Numbered from the stretch's first letter, positions 6,643 to 16,587 are shown. The stretch is 64,000 nt of DNA from Candidatus Roslinia caecavium (GCA_904419955.1 CAJFTO010000008.1:23325-87324), one strand, 5' to 3'. A program made the numbers and translations. Notes: generated by a model not told the origin, from the letters alone.

Positions 6643-9354
6643 ATGCCGGCTGATAAAAAAGCTGTTACTCCAATGATGAAACAGTATTTTGAAGTAAAAA
6701 ATAAATATGAGGACTGTATTTTGATGTACAGGCTGGGCGATTTTTATGAGATGTTTTATGACGACGCTCTTGTTGCGTCTAAAATACTCGATATCACGCT
6801 GACCGGCAGAAACTGCGGACAAGAGGAACGCGCGCCAATGTGCGGTGTTCCTTTTCATTCTGTTGAGAGCTATATCGTCAAGCTGGTAAACGCCGGACTT
6901 AACGTGGCGATCTGCGAGCAGACCGAGGATCCGGCCAAAGCGAAGGGTATAGTCGGAAGAGAGGTCGTACGCGTGGTCACGCCCGGAACAGTTATGAGTT
7001 CTGTGGGACTCGACGATAAGAAGAACAATTATCTCTGTTCGGTAGCGGTCGGATATTACGGAGCGGGTATCGCGTTCGTAGATATTACGACCGGAGAATG
7101 CTGCGCCGACGAGTTTACTTTGCCGTATAAGGAACCGGGCGAGCGGGGCGAAAATACAGAGACGGATAAAGTTAGATCCAAGCGGTATGCGAAGAACAGA
7201 GCCGAGATAAACAGGTTCATTCTAAACAGGATGTCGCTCTACGCGCCGAAGGAAGTTATCATGAACAGCATGGCGTATGAGGACGGAGGCTTGGTCGACG
7301 ACATTAAGCATAAGTATAACAGCTGCGTCAGAAATTTCTATGAATGGGCGTTCTCCGCCGAAGAGGCGGCTAAAAATACAGAGGAACAATTCGGTTCGCT
7401 CGAAAAGCTCGGTATAACTTCAAAGAGGTTCTGCTTATCCGCGGTAGGCGCCGCGCTCGAGTACCTTAAGCAGACTCAGAAAATGGAGCTCAGCAACCTG
7501 ACGACGCTCAATATAAACAGCGAGAACGATACGCTTGAGATAGACATGTACAGCATGCGAAATCTTGAGCTGATGGAAACGCTCAGAGACCGCTCGGAAA
7601 AGGGGAGCTTGTTTAATATTCTCAACAAGACAAAGACCTCGATGGGCGCGAGAACTCTAAGACGAATGATAGCCGAGCCGCTGAAGAACTGCGCGATGAT
7701 ACAAAACAGGCATTTGGCGGTCGATGAAATGGTAAAAAAACCTATCCTCAGAGAGGAGATACGCGAAGCCTTAAAGGGCGTCGGCGATATCGAGAGAGTT
7801 ATTTCCAAGATAGCTTTTAAGTCGGCGAATTGTCAGGATCTTTTGAGCCTTAAAAACTCGTTTGAACGCCTTCCGGAGATAAGCGAAGCGCTCGGGCAGT
7901 GCGGCGCCAAGCTTCTGCAGGAGCGGTATAGTGAGTTCGACGAACTTAAGGATATGTACGAGCTGATATCGACGTATATAAGCGACGAAGCCCCGGTTTC
8001 TCTGAGAATGGGGAATATGATAAAAAAGGGCGCCAGCGAAGAGTTGGACAGGCTCAAGAGCATATCGGTCGATGGTAAACAATGGCTTAACGCTCTGGTC
8101 GAGCAGGAGAAGGAAAAGACCGGGATAAAAAATATGAAACTGGGCTACAACAAGGTGTTCGGCTATTATATTGAAGTCAGGAATCTTAGTACGGACAAGG
8201 TTCCGGATTACTTTATCAGGAAACAGACCCTTGTAAACGCGGAGAGATACATAACGCCTGAGATAAAGAAGCTCGAAGAAGAGATATTGAACGCTGAGAC
8301 GTCGATCGCCGATATGGAATACAATATGTTCTGCGAGATAAGAGACAAGGTAGCCTCGAACTACGCGCGAGTCAAGAAGACGGCTGAGATAGTAGCGTTT
8401 GTGGACGTGATATGTTCTTTTGCATATACGGCCGAGCAGAATTCGTATGTGATGCCGAACGTGAATATGGGCGATAAGATAATCATCAAGGACGGCAGAC
8501 ACCCGGTCGTCGAGAAACTTAATAAGGAGACGCTGTTTATCCCCAACGACGTTACGCTTAACAATAAGTCCGATCAGATAGCTATAATAACCGGCCCGAA
8601 TATGGCGGGTAAGTCTACGTATATGAGAGCGTGCGCGGTGATAGTGATCATGGCGCAGATGGGGAGCTTCGTTCCGGCGTCGTATGCGGAGATCGGAATC
8701 GTCGATAAGATATTCACGAGAGTGGGCGCATCCGACGATCTGGCGTCGGGAGACAGCACCTTTATGGTGGAGATGAAAGAGGTCGCGTATATCTTAGACA
8801 ACGCGACCCGAAACAGTCTTATAATACTGGACGAGATCGGACGCGGCACGAGCACCTACGACGGACTAAGCATCGCATGGGCGGTCGTAGAGTATATTGC
8901 GGACGTAAAAAAGTGCGGCGCAAAAACGATGTTCGCGACCCATTACCACGAGCTTACCATACTTGAGGATAAGATAAGCAACGTTAAGAACTACTGTATA
9001 GCCGTGAAGAAAAACGGCGATAAGATCACCTTCCTCAGAAAGATAGTGAGGGGCGGAGCGGACGAGAGCTACGGCGTCGAAGTCGCGGCGCTCGCCGGAG
9101 TAAAGAAGAGCGTGATACGCCGCGCCAAGGAGATAGCGGCGGAGCTTGAGAGCCGCGGGCAGAAGACGGTAGACGTGAAAGATATTAACGTCGGCTCGAG
9201 CGACAGGGGCGGAAAGGATCAGCTGAACTTTTTGTCGATGGAGTCGGAGAATAGTATTATCTCCGAGATAAAGAGCTTGGATCTAAATACCATGAGTCCG
9301 GTAGAGGCGCTGACAAAGCTGTTCGACCTGCAGGCGAAAGCGAATAACGGTTAG
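6643..9354 (+). CDS. mutS: DNA mismatch repair protein MutS
   Basis: Recognises mismatches and small loops and hands over to MutL. The N-terminal mismatch-binding domain has the Phe-X-Glu element (GDFYEMFYDDA), followed by connector, core and clamp domains. The ATPase domain holds Walker A GPNMAGKST (from residue 651), Walker B LDEIGRGTSTYDG and the FATHYHEL switch. At 903 residues it has the usual length. The start is supported by GGAAGCGG upstream. It is followed directly by mutL, with no terminator between them, within the miaB-miaA cluster. Confidence 0.97.
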   Translation: MPADKKAVTPMMKQYFEVKNKYEDCILMYRLGDFYEMFYDDALVASKILDITLTGRNCGQEERAPMCGVPFHSVESYIVKLVNAGLNVAICEQTEDPAKAKGIVGREVVRVVTPGTVMSSVGLDDKKNNYLCSVAVGYYGAGIAFVDITTGECCADEFTLPYKEPGERGENTETDKVRSKRYAKNRAEINRFILNRMSLYAPKEVIMNSMAYEDGGLVDDIKHKYNSCVRNFYEWAFSAEEAAKNTEEQFGSLEKLGITSKRFCLSAVGAALEYLKQTQKMELSNLTTLNINSENDTLEIDMYSMRNLELMETLRDRSEKGSLFNILNKTKTSMGARTLRRMIAEPLKNCAMIQNRHLAVDEMVKKPILREEIREALKGVGDIERVISKIAFKSANCQDLLSLKNSFERLPEISEALGQCGAKLLQERYSEFDELKDMYELISTYISDEAPVSLRMGNMIKKGASEELDRLKSISVDGKQWLNALVEQEKEKTGIKNMKLGYNKVFGYYIEVRNLSTDKVPDYFIRKQTLVNAERYITPEIKKLEEEILNAETSIADMEYNMFCEIRDKVASNYARVKKTAEIVAFVDVICSFAYTAEQNSYVMPNVNMGDKIIIKDGRHPVVEKLNKETLFIPNDVTLNNKSDQIAIITGPNMAGKSTYMRACAVIVIMAQMGSFVPASYAEIGIVDKIFTRVGASDDLASGDSTFMVEMKEVAYILDNATRNSLIILDEIGRGTSTYDGLSIAWAVVEYIADVKKCGAKTMFATHYHELTILEDKISNVKNYCIAVKKNGDKITFLRKIVRGGADESYGVEVAALAGVKKSVIRRAKEIAAELESRGQKTVDVKDINVGSSDRGGKDQLNFLSMESENSIISEIKSLDLNTMSPVEALTKLFDLQAKANNG

Positions 9355-9448
9355 ATACGAGAAACGGTTTGACCTATTAAATGTTATTAAATCAGCTCGC
9401 GGCGAGAACGATCGATCCTCGCGCGGGCGGAAAGGTTACGGTGTTGAT

Positions 9449-11467
9449 ATGACAGAGGCTAATGAAAGCAAGAGACCGGATACAGAGATCAGAGTTTTGC
9501 CGCCCGAGCTTGCAGATAAAATAGCCGCCGGCGAGGTCGCGGAAAGACCGGCGTCAGTCGTCAAGGAATTGGTTGAGAACGCGATCGACGCCGGAGCCGA
9601 CAGTATAACGGTAGAGATAAAAAACGGCGGAGTCACGTATATCCGGGTCGCTGACAACGGTTCGGGCATACCGCCGGAATACGTAGAAACCGCTTTTTTG
9701 CGCCATGCGACCAGCAAACTGCATTCTATAGACGAGCTGTACAGGATAGGCACTATGGGATTTAGAGGCGAGGCGCTCTCGAGTATAGCCGCAGTCTCGA
9801 AGGTTGAGGTGATAACCAAGACGGAGGGTTCGGACGAAGGCGTCTATTACTGCGTCGATCACGGTAAGGTCATGCCGAAAGAGGACATAGCCTGCTCCAA
9901 GGGTACGACTATGCTGGTGGGCGGTTTGTTTGAAAACGTTCCAGCGCGTATGAAGTTCTTGAAAAAGGATTCGACCGAAGCGGGATATGTGTCCGATCTG
10001 ATGAACAGGATCGCGCTGTCCAAGCCGGAGATATCCTTTAAGTATATATCAGACGGAAAAGAGATATTTACGACGAGCGGCGACGGCGAGCTTAGAAACG
10101 CGATACTCAATATCTACGGTTTAGACCACGCCAAGGCCGTGATCCCGGTCGAATACTTAGAAGACGGGATAGAGGTTAAAGGCGTTGTCGGAAAGCCCGA
10201 AATATCCAGAGGAAACAGGGCGAGACAGACGCTGTTTGTAAACGGCAGATATATAAAGAGCCACGTCGTGGGCAAGGTCGTAGAGGAAGCGTACAGAAAT
10301 AATATCATGGTTGGAAGATTCCCGTTTTTCGTACTCGATATAAGGCTTCCGCTTGAGCTTGTGGACGTAAACGTTCACCCGGCTAAGACCGAAGTGAAAT
10401 TTGCGAACGAAAAAAAGGTCTACGACGTAACCTACCGCGCCGTGAGAAACGCTTTATATAACACCGAGCAAAACGACGGCGCCGGCGCGAAGACTGCGGA
10501 CGATAAACCGGCTCAAGCGGGCGGCGTTAAGCCGCGGATATTTGCGGAGCGGACGGCGTCGCCGAACGTAATTACGACTAAGCCTGCGGACGTAGATGAT
10601 AACAAAAAATTGTCTCCGCAAATAGTGAGAGATTATCTTGAGTATACAAAGCCGATCGTTTCAGTCGAAAACAATGATATAATCGAATCGAGCGGAGATA
10701 TTGGGCGCGCAGAGCCGGAGATTTCAAAGACAGCGGCGCCGGGCGCGGGAGACGTTTTTGAAAGCGGAGCGAGGTCGGACGTAAATTATATAAACGATTA
10801 CGATCCGAATAAGGAGTACCGGCAGGATAGAATGGATATCCCGCTGAGCGGGGGCGAGGAGCGCGGCGAAAATGTCGGGCGCGACGTCTCGTTTAGGATC
10901 GCGGGTCAGATATTCGACACGTATATACTTGTCGAGAGCGGCGATAATTTCTATATTATAGACCAGCATGCGGCGCACGAGAGGTTTAGGTTCGAAAGGC
11001 TGAAAAAGGACTATCTGAGCGGCGAGCGAATGTCGCAGGTTCTGATGAGTCCGGTTGTCGTAAATCTTACGCCGATCGAGTTCGACGCAGTTATCAAGAA
11101 TTTGAAACAGTTTGAAAAATTCGGATTTAACATCGAGGAGTTCGGCGGAAATTCGGCGATCGTAAGAGAAACGCCGATAATAGCCGACGAGAAGACGATA
11201 GAGTCGCTCGTTATAGAGCTTGCCGACGCGTTTTCTCAAAATATCAGACGGCCTATAGCCGATTTTGAGGAAAAGGCGCTCGATATGATCTCGTGTAAGT
11301 ACGCGATAAAGGCAAATAAAAAACTTTCGGAACTTGAGATGACGGACTTAGTCGAAAAAGTGTTCGCGCTTGAAAAGGACGGTATAAAAACCTGCCCGCA
11401 CGGACGTCCGATCAAAATTGAGTATTCCAAGAAGGATATAGAGAAGCTGTTTAAGAGAATAGTATAG
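9449..11467 (+). CDS. mutL: DNA mismatch repair protein MutL (endonuclease type)
   Basis: GHKL ATPase that couples mismatch recognition to strand incision. The N-terminal ATPase has ENAIDAGA, DNGSGI and GFRGEALSSI. A low-complexity linker runs from about residues 340 to 470. The C-terminal domain has DQHAAHERFRFE (from D505) and CPHGRP (from C649), the metal-site motifs of nicking MutL proteins, so it should incise without a MutH. At 672 residues it has normal length. The ATG is weakly served by AAAGG, 13 bases upstream. It lies between mutS and miaA and is probably cotranscribed with them. Confidence 0.96.
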   Translation: MTEANESKRPDTEIRVLPPELADKIAAGEVAERPASVVKELVENAIDAGADSITVEIKNGGVTYIRVADNGSGIPPEYVETAFLRHATSKLHSIDELYRIGTMGFRGEALSSIAAVSKVEVITKTEGSDEGVYYCVDHGKVMPKEDIACSKGTTMLVGGLFENVPARMKFLKKDSTEAGYVSDLMNRIALSKPEISFKYISDGKEIFTTSGDGELRNAILNIYGLDHAKAVIPVEYLEDGIEVKGVVGKPEISRGNRARQTLFVNGRYIKSHVVGKVVEEAYRNNIMVGRFPFFVLDIRLPLELVDVNVHPAKTEVKFANEKKVYDVTYRAVRNALYNTEQNDGAGAKTADDKPAQAGGVKPRIFAERTASPNVITTKPADVDDNKKLSPQIVRDYLEYTKPIVSVENNDIIESSGDIGRAEPEISKTAAPGAGDVFESGARSDVNYINDYDPNKEYRQDRMDIPLSGGEERGENVGRDVSFRIAGQIFDTYILVESGDNFYIIDQHAAHERFRFERLKKDYLSGERMSQVLMSPVVVNLTPIEFDAVIKNLKQFEKFGFNIEEFGGNSAIVRETPIIADEKTIESLVIELADAFSQNIRRPIADFEEKALDMISCKYAIKANKKLSELEMTDLVEKVFALEKDGIKTCPHGRPIKIEYSKKDIEKLFKRIV

Positions 11468-11495
11468 TTTTTGATAAAAATAAAGGACGCTGATT

Positions 11496-12377
11496 ATGAA
11501 GGAAAAGATATACGCGGTCGTTGGTCCGACCGCTTCGGGAAAGACCGAATACGCGATAGAACTCGCTGAAAAATTAGACGGCGAGATCGTCTCCTGCGAC
11601 TCGATGCAGATATATAAATATATGGATATCGGAACGGCCAAGCCTACGCCGGAGGAGCGGCGCAGGATAAAACATCATATGATAGACATAGTTTCGCCGT
11701 CTTGCAATTACAGCGTCGCCGACTACGTAAAAGACGCTTCGCTGTGTTTGGAAGATATAATTTCAAGGGGCAAGACGCCGATACTCTGCGGCGGGACCGG
11801 ACTCTATGTCGACAGCTTGCTGGGAAACATCAAGTTTGAGGAAAGCGAGCGGGACGACGAGCTCAGACGGGAGCTGTTCGAGAAAGCCGAGCGGGACGGA
11901 GGCGAGTCGGTTTATGATATGCTTAAAGAAATAGATCCCGAGTCCGCCGAAAGGATACATCCGAATAACATAAAACGGGTCGTGCGAGCGATTGAGATAT
12001 ATAAAACAACGGGCAAGACTAAGACTCAGCTCGATAAGGAGTCTATAAGAGAATCCAAATACGATTCGACCATTATCGGAATGGAGTTGGACAGAGACGT
12101 TTTGTACCGGCGGATCAACGACAGAGTTGATAAGATGATTGATATTGGACTTCTTCAGGAGGCGAAGCGGATATACGACATGGGCTTTAGCCGAAATTGC
12201 ACCGCTATGCAGGCTATCGGTTATAAGGAGCTGTTCGATTATTTCGACGGGAAAAGCTCCTTAGAAGAAGCCGTCGAGAAGATCAAGCGGGAGAGTAGGC
12301 GTTACGCCAAGCGACAGATCACATGGTTTAGGCGCAACCCCAACATAAATTGGATAAAGAGAGATACAAATCAATAG
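11496..12377 (+). CDS. miaA: tRNA dimethylallyltransferase
   Basis: Transfers dimethylallyl from DMAPP to N6 of A37 in tRNA, giving the i6A substrate of MiaB. The P-loop GPTASGKT (residues 10-17) and the DSMQIYKYMDIGTAKP segment are diagnostic; CTAMQAIGYKEL and QITWFRRNP close the fold. At 293 residues it is a little shorter than average. An AAGGA site precedes the ATG. A strong intrinsic terminator follows 11 bases after the stop, so this is the last gene of the miaB-mutSL cluster. Confidence 0.96.
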   Translation: MKEKIYAVVGPTASGKTEYAIELAEKLDGEIVSCDSMQIYKYMDIGTAKPTPEERRRIKHHMIDIVSPSCNYSVADYVKDASLCLEDIISRGKTPILCGGTGLYVDSLLGNIKFEESERDDELRRELFEKAERDGGESVYDMLKEIDPESAERIHPNNIKRVVRAIEIYKTTGKTKTQLDKESIRESKYDSTIIGMELDRDVLYRRINDRVDKMIDIGLLQEAKRIYDMGFSRNCTAMQAIGYKELFDYFDGKSSLEEAVEKIKRESRRYAKRQITWFRRNPNINWIKRDTNQ

Positions 12378-12387
12378 AGATAATGGA

Positions 12388-12414
12388 CGCGCCGCGACGA
12401 ACGGCGCGTTTTTT
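12388..12414 (+). terminator. Intrinsic terminator after miaA
   Basis: Stem CGCGCCG (12388-12394) pairs with CGGCGCG (12402-12408), with a 7-base loop, followed by six T. It should end the miaB-ricA-mutS-mutL-miaA transcript. Confidence 0.85.
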
Positions 12415-12470
12415 ACGCCCTCGTAATGTGACAAAAGTGTTACAATTGGACAACAACTTGGATTTTAGCG

Positions 12471-12499
12471 TTTACATAAAACCTATTAAATACTATAAT
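12471..12499 (+). promoter_or_regulatory. Candidate promoter for the hlyD-yggS-sepF-ylmH unit
   Basis: TTTACA (12471-12476) and TATAAT (12494-12499) are 17 bp apart, between the miaA terminator and the HlyD-like gene. The leader would be about 60 nt. Confidence 0.65.
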
Positions 12500-12565
12500 T
12501 AACTTGTTATGTAAGTATAAGAAGCTTATATAAATAGGAGATTCGCATTGATTGGAGGTAGTCCA

Positions 12566-13870
12566 ATGGCTGACGCTACTGACAGATCCGGTGAAGTATC
12601 CGATAATAAAATGAGAGATAGAAAGCGCAAACGTGAAAAGCGCAGAAAGCTGTACGCGCTGCCGAAATTCTTTTTGCTGTTTGTTTTGATTTTTTTTGTT
12701 ATAAATCTGGTTTTCAGGACCGGGAACGGAACTATGACGTACACCGCTGTAAACGGAGTGATAGAGGAGTATGTGCTGACCGACGGTTATGTATTTAGAA
12801 ATCAGACGATGATAGCCTCGCCTACCGACGGCTATCTGCAATGCGTCGTAGACGAAGGCGAACGCGTTAAAGCGGGAACGGTCTTAGGTTACGTTTACCA
12901 AAATGAAGTGGATTTCGCCGTTACGGAGGAGATCGACGAGATCAAAAGACAGATCCAGGAATTGGAAAATGAAGAGGATAAGACCGACGTATATGCGAGC
13001 AGCGCGGCTAAGGTCGAGTTGGATATCGCCGCGGCGGGAGACAGCGTAAAGTCTGTGAGAAGCGGCGCGGATATGTCTCAATATCAGGATATTAAGTCAG
13101 AAATAAATGATTTGATAGATAAAAAAAGAACGATAAACGGCGAGCAACCCTCGGACAAGGAACGGCTCGACAGCTTAAATCGCAGATTGAACGAGCTTGA
13201 ATCAGGCGTTACAAGCGCTAAAACTGAGATAGTAGCGTCCGTAGACGGCGTGTTCTCGACCAGGATAGACGGATACGAAGACGCGCTGAGCTTCGGTATG
13301 CTCGGCAGCGTTACGCCGTCGTATCTGAGCGATATAAAAAACGAATCCGTTCAGCTTGAAGATTATGTGAGATCCGGGGAGAATATATGTAAAATCGTAG
13401 ATAATTACAGCTGGTATTTTGTAGCGGAGATAGACGAGGCCGACGCCGCTGAGTTCAGCGTAAATCAAAGCGTTGATCTAAGGTTTTACGACCTGTCCGA
13501 CGGCGCCGTATCCGGAACGGTGACGGCAGTTTCACAGCCCGAACGCGGCAAGGTCGCGGTAACGGTGCATTCGACTAAGTACGTCGAGTCGATTTATTCG
13601 ACGAGCAAAGCCTCCGCGGAAATATTGACTGCGAGCTATTCCGGGATAAGAGTGCCCTCGCAGTGCCTAAGAGTAGTCAACGACCAGCAGGGCGTTTACG
13701 TCGTGAGACTGGACGTTGCAAGATTCGTGCCGGTCAACGTTGTATATAATAACCGAGAATGGGCGATCATAAGCTCTAATTTGAGCGTTCAGTCCGATTA
13801 TTATCTTGAGATGTATGACGAAGTAATATTGGATACCAGCGGAATAGAAGATGGCGAGGTTGTTAGATGA
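12566..13870 (+). CDS. HlyD-like membrane-anchored periplasmic-adaptor family protein
   Basis: Single-span protein: a very basic N-terminus (RKRKREKRRK), one membrane helix at about residues 33-51, then a large extracytoplasmic part. That part has a lipoyl-like beta segment (TDGYLQCVVDEGERVKAGTVLGYV), a helical hairpin and a beta-barrel, as in HlyD/RND adaptor proteins. No ABC transporter or outer-membrane partner is next to it. Proteins of this kind often sit just before yggS-sepF in Clostridia, so a link to division or envelope assembly is possible but inferred. The ATG at 12566 follows GGAGGT and is chosen over the TTG 18 bases upstream. It overlaps yggS by four bases (ATGA). Confidence 0.75.
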   Translation: MADATDRSGEVSDNKMRDRKRKREKRRKLYALPKFFLLFVLIFFVINLVFRTGNGTMTYTAVNGVIEEYVLTDGYVFRNQTMIASPTDGYLQCVVDEGERVKAGTVLGYVYQNEVDFAVTEEIDEIKRQIQELENEEDKTDVYASSAAKVELDIAAAGDSVKSVRSGADMSQYQDIKSEINDLIDKKRTINGEQPSDKERLDSLNRRLNELESGVTSAKTEIVASVDGVFSTRIDGYEDALSFGMLGSVTPSYLSDIKNESVQLEDYVRSGENICKIVDNYSWYFVAEIDEADAAEFSVNQSVDLRFYDLSDGAVSGTVTAVSQPERGKVAVTVHSTKYVESIYSTSKASAEILTASYSGIRVPSQCLRVVNDQQGVYVVRLDVARFVPVNVVYNNREWAIISSNLSVQSDYYLEMYDEVILDTSGIEDGEVVR

Positions 13871-14538
13871 TGAATATAAGAGATAATATCGAGGCGGTCA
13901 GGGAGAATATCCTAAGCGCCGCCGATAGGTCCGGCAGGGACGCGGCGGAGATTAAGCTTGTCGCCGTGTCTAAGACCAAACCGGTAGAGCTGATACGAGA
14001 GGCCGTAGACGCCGGGATCGCCGACCTTGGCGAGAACAAAGTTCAGGAACTCACGGCGAAATACGACGAGATCAAAAACGTCAACTGGCATCTTATAGGT
14101 CATTTGCAAAAGAATAAGGTAAAATATATAGCCGGCAAGACCGCGCTCATACATTCGGTTGACAGCTTTGAACTGGCGGCTGAGATAAACAAGCGTTCGG
14201 CGGCTATAGAGAACGTTCAGGACGTTTTGATACAGGTAAACGTATCGGGAGAAGAGAGTAAGTTCGGGATAAGGCCGGACGAGCTTAAAGAACTGCTTGC
14301 GCGCATGTCCGAGCTTGAATATGTAAAAGTGAAAGGCCTTATGACAATATCCGTAAACGGATATACGCCCGACGAGAACAGAAGAGTCTTTTCGGAGCTT
14401 AAAGAGCTCGCGGATGAGAACTCGCTCAAAGAACTTTCGATGGGAATGACTCACGATTATATCGAAGCGATAGAGTCGGGAGCAACTATCGTAAGAGTCG
14501 GTACGGGTATCTTTGGAAAAAGAGATTACTCGGTTTGA
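13867..14538 (+). CDS. YggS/PROSC-family pyridoxal phosphate-binding protein
   Basis: Fold-type III alanine-racemase-like barrel without the second domain; binds PLP and keeps free PLP low. Lys in AVSKTKP is the expected PLP-binding residue, and the segments GENKVQE, WHLIGHLQKNK and LSMGMTHDY are conserved. At 223 residues it is typical. It starts within the stop codon of the HlyD-like gene and precedes sepF, the order seen in many Bacillota (ylmE-ylmF). No catalytic activity should be assumed. Confidence 0.93.
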   Translation: MMNIRDNIEAVRENILSAADRSGRDAAEIKLVAVSKTKPVELIREAVDAGIADLGENKVQELTAKYDEIKNVNWHLIGHLQKNKVKYIAGKTALIHSVDSFELAAEINKRSAAIENVQDVLIQVNVSGEESKFGIRPDELKELLARMSELEYVKVKGLMTISVNGYTPDENRRVFSELKELADENSLKELSMGMTHDYIEAIESGATIVRVGTGIFGKRDYSV

Positions 14539-14617
14539 GTAATAAACAATCAATAAATAGTAATTAATTAAGCGAACGCATAACGCTTTGGCTAAATATA
14601 TTTTGGAGGTTTTAAAA

Positions 14618-15067
14618 ATGAGTTCGATTGTTAATAAGATGTTAAATATGGTTGGTATCGATCCTGTTGACGAGAACTACGAGACATACGAGGATATACC
14701 GATGGATGATAATATGTATGACGACGAGCCGCAGGAGGAGTATGTACAGAGCAGACGCAGCCATAGGAATATGAGAATGGAGAACTCGGTTCCGACGCCT
14801 CAGATGAAGCTTGTGGTAATGCAGCCTATGAACTTCGACGAGGCCCGCGATATCGCAAACCATCTGAAAGCGAGAAAGCCGATAGTTATGAATCTTGAGC
14901 TCGTAGACAAAGAAGTATCGCGCAGGATCGTTGATTTTCTGAGCGGCGCGGTCTACGCTCTCGACGGAACAATACAGAAGGTCTCGAACGGGATATTCCT
15001 GATCGCGCCCAACAACGTAGGCGTTTTCACCGACGAAGGCGAACTGTCTAATAATAACAGGTATTAA
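14618..15067 (+). CDS. sepF: Cell division protein SepF
   Basis: Membrane-associated, ring-forming FtsZ partner that tethers and bundles FtsZ protofilaments at the septum. The N-terminal amphipathic helix (MSSIVNKMLNMVGI), the acidic linker and the C-terminal SepF core (residues ~65-140, with FDEARDIANHLK, LVDKEVSRRIVDFLSG) are all present. The ATG at 14618 follows GGAGGT; in-frame TTG codons further upstream lack a site. At 149 residues it has normal length. Its stop overlaps the ylmH start (TAATG). Confidence 0.94.
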   Translation: MSSIVNKMLNMVGIDPVDENYETYEDIPMDDNMYDDEPQEEYVQSRRSHRNMRMENSVPTPQMKLVVMQPMNFDEARDIANHLKARKPIVMNLELVDKEVSRRIVDFLSGAVYALDGTIQKVSNGIFLIAPNNVGVFTDEGELSNNNRY

Positions 15068-15816
15068 TGCTTCCCGAGGATAAGCTGATAATATCCCGAG
15101 CCGAGGACGCGCTTGAGCTTGCGGACAGGCAGTATATAATGAAGTCGGTGGGATTTTTGGATCCGCGTCAGCGGAATCTTATAAACATGAACGTAAGACG
15201 CCGCGCCGGGATTATCGCAGAATTTTACGGCGGATATAACGACGCGGAGCGAACGTTGTTTTTCTGCTATCCAGAGTATATCGAGCCGGTTTACTCGGAT
15301 GAGATATCCGTCCTCGTCATAGAGGGCAGAGAGATCTCTGGTCTTACGCACAGAGACTATTTGGGGTCGGCGCTCGGCCTTGGTATCAAGAGAGAAAATA
15401 TAGGCGATATATTGGTATACGACGACCACGCGCTGATGTTCGTTAAAGCCGATATAGCCGGATATATAATGCTCAATCTTACCAAGGTAGGCAGGAAGGG
15501 CGTAAAGATCAAAGAGGTTTCGCTCGGCGAGGTAGAGATACCTGATAAGGAATATTTGATTATTAAACGGACGGTCTCCGGGCTTAGGCTCGACAGCCTT
15601 ATCGCGGCGGCAATAAACGTCTCGAGGTCTAAAGCCGTCGGTTTTATCAAGGGCTCGGACGTTAAGCTTAACTGGGAGATCTGTGAGAACGTATCCCACA
15701 GCGTTAAGCCGGGCGACGTTTTTTCGGTCAGAGGCTACGGCAGATTTAAATTTGAGAGCGCGGGCGAATTGACGAGGAAAAACAGGATAAATATTGTTGT
15801 GCATAAATACGTTTAA
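15067..15816 (+). CDS. YlmH-family RNA-binding protein with C-terminal S4 domain
   Basis: Cytosolic protein of the YlmH family; homologues bind ribosomes and have been linked to rescue of stalled 50S-nascent chain complexes. The N-terminal ~170 residues form the YlmH body (FLDPRQRNLINMNVRR; HRDYLGSALGLGI), and the last ~75 residues an S4 domain (GLRLDSLIAAAINVSRSKA). At 249 residues it has the usual size. It is translationally coupled to sepF and precedes divIVA. Confidence 0.88.
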   Translation: MLPEDKLIISRAEDALELADRQYIMKSVGFLDPRQRNLINMNVRRRAGIIAEFYGGYNDAERTLFFCYPEYIEPVYSDEISVLVIEGREISGLTHRDYLGSALGLGIKRENIGDILVYDDHALMFVKADIAGYIMLNLTKVGRKGVKIKEVSLGEVEIPDKEYLIIKRTVSGLRLDSLIAAAINVSRSKAVGFIKGSDVKLNWEICENVSHSVKPGDVFSVRGYGRFKFESAGELTRKNRINIVVHKYV

Positions 15817-15850
15817 AGCCGAGTCGGCGGCGAAATAGAGACGTTTCTTT

Positions 15851-15880
15851 CAGTTCCGGAAGCGTTAGTTTTTGGAACTG
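15851..15880. other. Inverted repeat between ylmH and divIVA
   Basis: CAGTTCC (15851-15857) and GGAACTG (15874-15880) are perfect complements around a 16-base loop, 35 bases before the divIVA start. There is no U-tract, so it is more likely a leader hairpin or operator than a terminator. Confidence 0.35.
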
Positions 15881-15914
15881 ATTTGCGTTATGATAAATAT
15901 ATGGGGGAAATCGT

Positions 15915-16583
15915 ATGCTTACACCGCTTGATATAGAAAATAAAGAGTTTAAAAAAGAAATGCGAGGCTACAGCATAGCCGAGGTCAACAGTTTCATGGA
16001 TGAGATAGTCGGCGATTATGATAAACTGTATCAGGACAACGCAGTCGCAAAGCAGAGGATAAAAATGCTGACCGACGCAGTGAAGCAGTATAAGGCTATG
16101 GAAGAGACTCTGCAAAATGCGATGACTATAGCGCGCGGCGCCGGCGACGAGGTAAAGCAGAATGCGTATAACCAGGCGGAGCTTATAATAAAAGACGCTC
16201 AGGCTAAGGCGGAGATGATAATCAACGACGCGCAGAAAGAGGTAGAGAAGATCAACCTTAAATATAAGGAGATGCAGAGGAGCATCGAGGTCTTTAAGGC
16301 GAGGATGCTATCGCTGCTCAACTCACAGCTCGGCGTCTTAAAAGAATACACTTTCGTCAACAGCAGCGCCGATAAGGATATAAGCGAGAAGAAAAACGAG
16401 GTCGGCGATATTCAAGCCAGAGCCGCTCAGGGCGCGGACGAGGCGCTTAAGAGTAATCGCAGTCTAGATCTTAAAAACGCCGAGGTTATGCAAAACCTCG
16501 AGGACGTGACCCAAGAGCTTCCCAAGCTCGAATTGGACGATAACGGCCAATACGTCATAGTAAAAGACGAAGATAAAAAATAA
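15915..16583 (+). CDS. divIVA: DivIVA-domain cell division/polarity protein
   Basis: Coiled-coil protein that binds negatively curved membrane at septa and poles and recruits division and envelope factors. The N-terminal lipid-binding domain has the typical LTPLDIENKEFKKEMRGYS and EVNSFMDEI. Long coiled coils follow to about residue 150, then an acidic, low-complexity tail (LELDDNGQYVIVKDEDKK). At 222 residues it is in the normal range. GGGGGAAA precedes the ATG. Its position after sepF-ylmH matches other Bacillota. Confidence 0.93.
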   Translation: MLTPLDIENKEFKKEMRGYSIAEVNSFMDEIVGDYDKLYQDNAVAKQRIKMLTDAVKQYKAMEETLQNAMTIARGAGDEVKQNAYNQAELIIKDAQAKAEMIINDAQKEVEKINLKYKEMQRSIEVFKARMLSLLNSQLGVLKEYTFVNSSADKDISEKKNEVGDIQARAAQGADEALKSNRSLDLKNAEVMQNLEDVTQELPKLELDDNGQYVIVKDEDKK

Positions 16584-16587
16584 TTAG

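Noticed and set aside
7771..8502. A 243-codon frame antisense to mutS
   Set aside because: Overlaps a clear mutS domain and reads as low-complexity Leu/Arg/Tyr sequence.
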